DNA of 18,333 nt from RGIG4576 sp964606575. Its GTDB lineage: Bacteria; Bacteroidota; Bacteroidia; Bacteroidales; Muribaculaceae. The stretch covers positions 1 through 18,333 of the forward strand of contig CAZSHA010000048.1 of the NCBI GenBank assembly GCA_964606575.1, written 5' to 3'. A program made the translations under genes and the position numbers. Below, in pieces: positions 13,949 to 18,333 of the stretch. Every line of letters starts with the position of its first letter. The first letter of the stretch is position 1. A model generated the notes under the pieces. That model saw only the letters and a program-made list of their open reading frames with translations, did no database searches and was not told the origin of the DNA.

Positions 13949-14410
13949 ATGGACACGTTAGACGAAATAGATTTGAAGATATTGAGCCAACTACAGCAGG
14001 ACTCCCATCTTACGACGAAAGAGCTTGCGGCAAGGGTTCACCTATCGACAACTCCGGTGTTTGAACGTGTGCGTCGACTAGAGCGTGAGGGCTATATACG
14101 CGGGTATGTGGCCCTGCTCGATGCCGATAAATTGGATAGAGGATTGTGCGTATTCTGCAATGTGAAGTTGCGACAGCATAATTGCAGCCTAGGTCGTGAT
14201 TTTATGGATGAGATTCAAGGAATTGAAGAGATAACGGAGTGCTATAACATCTCGGGAGAATTTGACTATATGATGAAAATTTATGTGCGGAGCATGAAGC
14301 ACTATCAGGATTTTGTGCTTGACGTGCTTGGCAAGTTGCCTAGTGTGGGAAGTATACAGAGCAACTTCGTTATGGCGGCAGTGAAATATACTACAGCCAT
14401 ACCTATTTAA
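13949..14410 (+). CDS. Lrp/AsnC family transcriptional regulator
   Basis: The 153-residue protein has the family's two parts. An N-terminal winged helix-turn-helix begins LDEIDLKILSQLQQDSHLTTKELAARVHLS and continues TTPVFERVRRLEREGYI (about residues 3-50). The C-terminal RAM (ligand-binding) domain (about 65-148) includes the ISGEFDYMMKIYV strand with the conserved G-x-x-D-Y core. Such proteins act as dimers or octamers and respond to amino acids. It is divergent from metY with a 186-bp gap and back-to-back promoters, so a role in sulfur amino acid control, plus autoregulation, is likely but inferred. It ends 10 bp from a convergent gene. Confidence 0.93.
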   Translation: MDTLDEIDLKILSQLQQDSHLTTKELAARVHLSTTPVFERVRRLEREGYIRGYVALLDADKLDRGLCVFCNVKLRQHNCSLGRDFMDEIQGIEEITECYNISGEFDYMMKIYVRSMKHYQDFVLDVLGKLPSVGSIQSNFVMAAVKYTTAIPI

Positions 14411-14420
14411 AACCGTTTTC

Positions 14421-15002
14421 TTAATTGAGCATGGCTTTTTCGTACTTATATCCCATAGAGTATAAAGCTAGTGAAACTCCAAGAAGGAAGAACTGGCGTG
14501 CCACTTTAGCGAAAATCAGATAAGCCTGTTTTGTGCCAGGCTCAATGCCTTGATGCGTGACAGCGTTAAGGGCATATTCGGCACATTCTTGGATTGTTGC
14601 AATCCATTTTTTTGCTTCTTTCGCCTCTTTTTCCTTTGGTGACTCTTGGTTGAGTCCCATCATAGTTTCAAGAACGTAGTCATCCATGTAGTCAAACCCA
14701 CGTTTGTCACGTATGTCTACATATAGGTCGGGTATGTCTTTCACTTTGTCCCAACATACGTCCCAGTATACGGCAGCTCCTATGCCGTAATAACAAGCCC
14801 ATGCGATAGACACCATTGGATAGCGGGCAAATTCGGGAACTACATCAGCCATGTATTGCGGTGCGCTTACTCGCCATTTTTCCATAAGCTCATCGATGTC
14901 GTAAAGCTGGTTGTTAAGCAGTTGGTGATCGGTGCAGATTTTAACCAAAGTCTTTTGCAAGTTGGAGATGAATAGTTCGTCCCCGAAATTATTGTCAAGC
15001 AT
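14421..15002 (-). CDS. Conserved Bacteroidales protein of unknown function
   Basis: The 193-residue protein begins MLDNNFGDELFISNLQKTL and contains a Trp/Tyr-rich core (ARYPMVSIAWACYYGIGAAVYWD, about 84-106). An acidic segment follows (DKRGFDYMDDYVLE, about 118-131), then a charged helix (KEKEAKEAKK), and it ends ALYSMGYKYEKAML. No signal peptide is visible; the core could be a buried helix rather than a true membrane segment. From memory, similar proteins with the same opening and the same end occur as hypothetical proteins in Bacteroides and relatives. It has its own promoter-like motif, so is probably monocistronic. I do not assign a function. Confidence 0.75.
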   Translation of the reverse strand: MLDNNFGDELFISNLQKTLVKICTDHQLLNNQLYDIDELMEKWRVSAPQYMADVVPEFARYPMVSIAWACYYGIGAAVYWDVCWDKVKDIPDLYVDIRDKRGFDYMDDYVLETMMGLNQESPKEKEAKEAKKWIATIQECAEYALNAVTHQGIEPGTKQAYLIFAKVARQFFLLGVSLALYSMGYKYEKAMLN

Positions 15003-15033
15003 AATATTATCCGTTAGAGGTTTAAATTCCTTG

Positions 15034-15041
15034 CAAAGTTA
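15034..15041 (-). promoter_or_regulatory. -7 promoter element of the 193-residue protein gene
   Basis: The minus strand reads TAACTTTG, identical to the metY -7 box and a full TAnnTTTG match, 32 bp before the ATG at 15002. No good -33 box is seen at 20 bp. Confidence 0.5.
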
Positions 15042-15073
15042 CGTTAAAAATCAATGGATTTCGCACTCAATTG

Positions 15074-15098
15074 AAAAAAACTGCACCATTTGTAATGG
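15074..15098 (-). terminator. Weak terminator after the pseudouridine synthase gene
   Basis: CCATT/AATGG (15086-15090 with 15094-15098) gives a 5-bp stem with a 3-nt loop. On the minus strand it is followed by TGCAG and then seven T residues (15080-15074). The stem is short and five bases separate it from the T-tract, so it is only a plausible terminator. Confidence 0.4.
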
Positions 15099-15103
15099 CT
15101 ATG

Positions 15104-16729
15104 TCAGAATGGGCAGGGGGCTGTTATTGCGATATGCTTGCCTGTAATAGGATGGGTGAATTCTAGAGATTCGGCATGTAGATACAAACGTTCGGCTGGC
15201 GTGCCATAAAGCCTATCGCCAAGAATAGGGGTGTTAAGACCTTCCGGGTGAGCAGAATGTACACGCAGTTGATGTGTGCGCCCGGTTTCCGGGTAGAAAA
15301 TTATACGGGTTTTCCCCTTTTTTCGCTCAATCACTTCGTAGCGTGTGACGGCAGGCTTGCCGTGAGTGTGGCTTACGGTTTGCAATGGGCGTTCGTTAGG
15401 GTTTAGTATCAGTGGCAATCGAATGATGCCGCTATCGTCGTGTACGATTCCATCGAGAATGGCGATATATCGCTTCTTGACTTTTCGGCTTTTGAAAAGG
15501 CTTTGCATTATTTTGTGCATCGTTTGGCTCTTGGCAAACATTAGCAGACCTGAAGTTGCCATGTCGAGGCGATGTATGATTTGCGGTGTGCAGTTTTCGG
15601 CGTATAATTGTTGTACACGCTCTTGCAAAGAGTCTACCGATAATTTGCCTGGAACTGACAGGATGCCTTCGGGTTTGTTTACAACCAATAGCCAATCATC
15701 TTCAAAAATGATGTCGATAGGCTTATCGTCGTGCCGAATCTCAAGCGGATTAGGCTCTACGTCAAGACCTTTTAGCATCCAGCCCAAAATAGGTTCGCAT
15801 TTCGCCTTGCACGATGGATAGAAATTGCCATGACGACGAATTTCATTTTTAGGCGACTTGCCCACCCAAAATTCTGCCATAGCAAGAGGTCGCATGTCGT
15901 GGGAGAAGGCGTGTTGCAGCAGTTTCGGGGCAGCGCATTCGCCAGCTCCAGCTGGAGGGGTATGTTGTGGCGTTTCGGCGAAGATGTCATATAGGTCACG
16001 GCTTTCACCACGTGCGTTTAGCATGATGAAATGGCGGAAAATGCGTTCTTGCAGGGCTGCGCTTCTGCGTTGGCGTTCTGCTTTCCAATCTTTAATCAGT
16101 TTGTCGCTTGATGAAAGTTGTGATTTTAACTCGCTGATGTTGTGTTGCCATCGAGCTTGAAGGCGTTTCAATTCAGCCTTTTGAAACTGGCTCTCAGCAA
16201 TAAGTTGTTCGTTGGGCGTTCCTGTGTTACGCAGTTCGTCACGGCGAGCTTTAGACCGTTTCATCAATAGCTTATATTCGTTTATGGCTCTTTGGGCTTT
16301 AACTTCGGTGTCGGCAAGCCGGTTGATGATGGCATTGCGTCTTTCGCTGTTGAGTTCAGTGTTTATTTTGCGGTTTATTTCGCTTATGTTGTCTTCTTCG
16401 GGGCGAAAGAAGCCTTTTTCGGTCAAGAGGTCGTATACAGCTGGTACGAAATACTTGTGGTCGTTGCTATGTGCAAGATTCCCAGAGAATGCGGCTAGGA
16501 AGCCTATTTCTTCGCATAGTGTATCGTTTTGTCGGCTGACGATTAGGACTCCCATCATTTTGCCTTGTTGCAGTTCGTCGGCCCATTCGGTGCGGGTACT
16601 GAGATAATCTTGCAGATGTTTGGCGGCTAAGATGCACAAGGGGTGTGGGGTGTAAAAAAACGGGAATGTGAATTGTCTAGGCAAAACCATTCCCGCTATT
16701 TCATCGTCACTGAACTTATGAAACCTCAC
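15104..16729 (-). CDS. RluA-family pseudouridine synthase with long N-terminal extension
   Basis: Predicted to convert uridine to pseudouridine in rRNA or tRNA. The C-terminal part (about residues 335-541) is a complete RluA-type catalytic domain: FEDDWLLVVNKPEG, HRLDMATSGLLMFAK with catalytic D389, and GRTHQLRVHSAHP (about 483-495). No S4 domain precedes it. Instead there are about 330 extra residues: a globular start (about 1-110), a long charged coiled-coil region (about 112-232), and a conserved-looking segment (about 262-320) with HGNFYPSCKAKC, whose His and two Cys could bind metal. Similar long forms are known in Bacteroides and some gammaproteobacteria. The start is GTG at 16729, the only start in the frame after an in-frame stop; an ATG at 16690 is possible but would cut into family-like sequence. 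It begins 12 bp after the DUF1846 gene and is co-transcribed with it. The RNA target is unknown. Confidence 0.88.
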   Translation of the reverse strand: MRFHKFSDDEIAGMVLPRQFTFPFFYTPHPLCILAAKHLQDYLSTRTEWADELQQGKMMGVLIVSRQNDTLCEEIGFLAAFSGNLAHSNDHKYFVPAVYDLLTEKGFFRPEEDNISEINRKINTELNSERRNAIINRLADTEVKAQRAINEYKLLMKRSKARRDELRNTGTPNEQLIAESQFQKAELKRLQARWQHNISELKSQLSSSDKLIKDWKAERQRRSAALQERIFRHFIMLNARGESRDLYDIFAETPQHTPPAGAGECAAPKLLQHAFSHDMRPLAMAEFWVGKSPKNEIRRHGNFYPSCKAKCEPILGWMLKGLDVEPNPLEIRHDDKPIDIIFEDDWLLVVNKPEGILSVPGKLSVDSLQERVQQLYAENCTPQIIHRLDMATSGLLMFAKSQTMHKIMQSLFKSRKVKKRYIAILDGIVHDDSGIIRLPLILNPNERPLQTVSHTHGKPAVTRYEVIERKKGKTRIIFYPETGRTHQLRVHSAHPEGLNTPILGDRLYGTPAERLYLHAESLEFTHPITGKHIAITAPCPF

Positions 16730-16741
16730 AGTCGCAATTGT

Positions 16742-18205
16742 TTATACTTTTTGGACGGGATCGCATGTAAGTCCTACGCCAAGGCGTTTGAACACTTTGC
16801 GGTCGACTTCGCTCAACATCACGGTGGAATGCACTTGGCAACCGTTGAGTTTCGGTAATTGCTCAAGAGCCTTGCTGCAATTCTCGTCGTTATTGCTTAG
16901 CATAGATAATGCGACAAGCACCTCGTCGGTGTGCAGACGAGGATTGTGTCCGTGAAGATATTCAACCTTGGTCTTCTGGATAGGCGAAATCATTTCTTCG
17001 GGTATCAACTTTATCTCATGTGAGATGCCAGCCAAATGCTTGATCGCGTTAAGGATAAGAGCCGCACTAGGACCTAGGAGTGAACTTGTGCGTGATGTGA
17101 TGATTGTTCCGTCGGCTAGTTCTATTGCTGCCGCAGGCACGCACGAAAGTTCTTTTCTATTGTGTGCTGCTACGGTGCTACGGCGATACTCGGTCGTGAG
17201 TTTGGCTTGCTTCATGATTAGAGCAATCTTGTTTACCTCATGCTCGTTGTTGCCTTTTTCGGCAAGGTTGCATAGCGCATAATAGTATCGTCGTATTATT
17301 TCTTCTCTAGCCGCATTGCAACATATATCCTCGTCGTTCATGCAGAATCCAATCATGTTCACGCCCATATCGGTTGGAGATTTGTAAGGACTTTCACCGT
17401 ATATGCCTTCAAACAATGCGTTCAACACAGGGAAAATCTCGATGTCGCGATTGTAGTTTACCGCAATGCTGCCATAGGCTTCAAGGTGGAACGGGTCAAT
17501 CATGTTCACGTCGTTGAGATCGGCTGTAGCAGCTTCGTATGCGATGTTTACAGGGTGTTTAAGTGGCAGATTCCAAACCGGGAATGTTTCAAATTTAGCA
17601 TATCCTGCTTTGATGTTTCTTTTGTTCTCGTGATAGAGCTGGCTAAGGCACACAGCCATTTTCCCGCTGCCTGGACCGGGAGCGGTGACAACGACTAGCG
17701 GGCGTTGGGTTTCTACGTAATCGTTCTTTCCGAATCCCTCATCGGAGTCGATTAATGCGACGTTATTAGGATAGCCGTCGATTGTGTAGTGGTAGTAAAC
17801 CTTGATGCCTAGACGTTCAAGGCGTTTGCGGTATACGTCGGCACTAGATTGACCGTTGTAGTGCGTAATGACGACGCCTCCAACCAATAAACCAACTTTC
17901 TCGAATTCGGCACGTAGACGTAGGACATCCTCGTCGTAAGTGATACCTAGGTCGCTTCTCATCTTATTCTTCTCAATGTCGATAGCGCTGATTACTATAA
18001 CCACTTCGGCATAATTGCTGAGTTGCATAAGCATGTGGAGCTTGCTGTCGGGCATGAAGCCCGGCAACACTCGGCTGGCATGATGATCGTCAAATAACTT
18101 GCCTCCAAATTCGAGGTACAACTTGTCACCGAACTGTGCTATACGTTCCTTGATACGTTCGGACTGTATGCGTAAATATTTATCGTTGTCAAACCCTATT
18201 TTCAT
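16742..18205 (-). CDS. DUF1846 family protein with P-loop-like motif
   Basis: The 487-residue protein matches the DUF1846 family from memory: it starts MKIGFDNDKYLRIQSERI and contains EFGGKLFDDHHASRVLPGF (about 32-50), QLSNYAEVVIVISAIDIE and a long alpha/beta core. TAPGPGSGKMAVCLSQLYHE (about 174-193) includes G..GSGK, a P-loop-like nucleotide-binding motif at residues 177-182. The family is widespread in anaerobes, including Bacteroides, clostridia and streptococci, and I know of no proven function. It is cytoplasmic (no signal peptide). It is the first gene of an operon with the pseudouridine synthase (12-bp gap). Its promoter lies so close to the ATG that the mRNA should be almost leaderless. 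Confidence 0.88.
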   Translation of the reverse strand: MKIGFDNDKYLRIQSERIKERIAQFGDKLYLEFGGKLFDDHHASRVLPGFMPDSKLHMLMQLSNYAEVVIVISAIDIEKNKMRSDLGITYDEDVLRLRAEFEKVGLLVGGVVITHYNGQSSADVYRKRLERLGIKVYYHYTIDGYPNNVALIDSDEGFGKNDYVETQRPLVVVTAPGPGSGKMAVCLSQLYHENKRNIKAGYAKFETFPVWNLPLKHPVNIAYEAATADLNDVNMIDPFHLEAYGSIAVNYNRDIEIFPVLNALFEGIYGESPYKSPTDMGVNMIGFCMNDEDICCNAAREEIIRRYYYALCNLAEKGNNEHEVNKIALIMKQAKLTTEYRRSTVAAHNRKELSCVPAAAIELADGTIITSRTSSLLGPSAALILNAIKHLAGISHEIKLIPEEMISPIQKTKVEYLHGHNPRLHTDEVLVALSMLSNNDENCSKALEQLPKLNGCQVHSTVMLSEVDRKVFKRLGVGLTCDPVQKV

Positions 18206-18213
18206 AATGTATG

Positions 18214-18245
18214 CAAAGATAGTTCAACTTTCCAATCCTTACAAA
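18214..18245 (-). promoter_or_regulatory. Promoter of the DUF1846 - pseudouridine synthase operon
   Basis: On the minus strand, TTTG (18242-18245) and TATCTTTG (18214-18221) match the Bacteroidota consensus with a 20-bp spacer. The -7 box ends only 8 bp before the ATG at 18205, so transcription should start within a few bases of the start codon. Confidence 0.75.
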
Positions 18246-18333
18246 AAGAATCGTTTTAATTTATTAAGAAATTTTTCGGTGAAAACTCCAATAAGAAGTG
18301 CAAAAAGTATTTTGTCATAAAAAATACTATGAA

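Noticed and set aside
15366..15821. 151-codon open frame on the plus strand
   Set aside because: Antisense to the catalytic domain of the pseudouridine synthase; no domain or promoter.

Overview
The window looks like chromosomal DNA of a gut-type Bacteroidales bacterium (phylum Bacteroidota); I cannot fix the family. The evidence is the three-gene frdCAB/sdhCAB type of fumarate reductase, a secreted protein with a type IX secretion (T9SS) C-terminal sorting tail, and repeated Bacteroidota-type promoters (TAnnTTTG at -7, often TTTG at -33). Upstream sequences lack strong Shine-Dalgarno sites. I see no rRNA, tRNA, insertion sequence, phage gene or CRISPR array.

Left part (27-5069). The plus-strand operon frdC-frdA-frdB (27-3475) encodes a complete quinol:fumarate reductase/succinate dehydrogenase and ends at a strong terminator. 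The terminator's T-tract runs into the promoter of a small membrane protein gene (3624-3887). That gene meets, tail to tail, a 64-codon gene on the minus strand (3884-4078) that resembles small antitoxin-like proteins. A ZIP-family (GufA-like) metal transporter gene follows on the minus strand (4290-5069).

Middle part (5202-12074, all minus strand). A large secreted protein built of about seven related beta-rich repeats with a T9SS tail (5202-7724) has a textbook promoter and terminator. Next are a SulP anion transporter with a STAS domain (7863-9575) and ribonuclease R (9762-12074), separated by a terminator. The 12075-12472 stretch has no protein gene but holds a promoter-like motif, a palindrome and a terminator that together could define a small RNA of about 120 nt.

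Right part (12473-18205). O-acetylhomoserine sulfhydrylase (metY, minus) and an Lrp/AsnC regulator (plus) are divergently transcribed from back-to-back promoters, which suggests the regulator controls metY. The lrp gene runs tail to tail into a conserved gene of unknown function (14421-15002). Finally, a DUF1846 protein and a long RluA-type pseudouridine synthase form a two-gene minus-strand operon. Its predicted start site would make the DUF1846 mRNA almost leaderless.

Most of the window is housekeeping metabolism, transport and RNA processing. I found no clear new multi-gene system. The most interesting items are the candidate small RNA, terminators fused to promoters, the leaderless prediction, the orphan antitoxin-like gene and the repeat-built T9SS protein.
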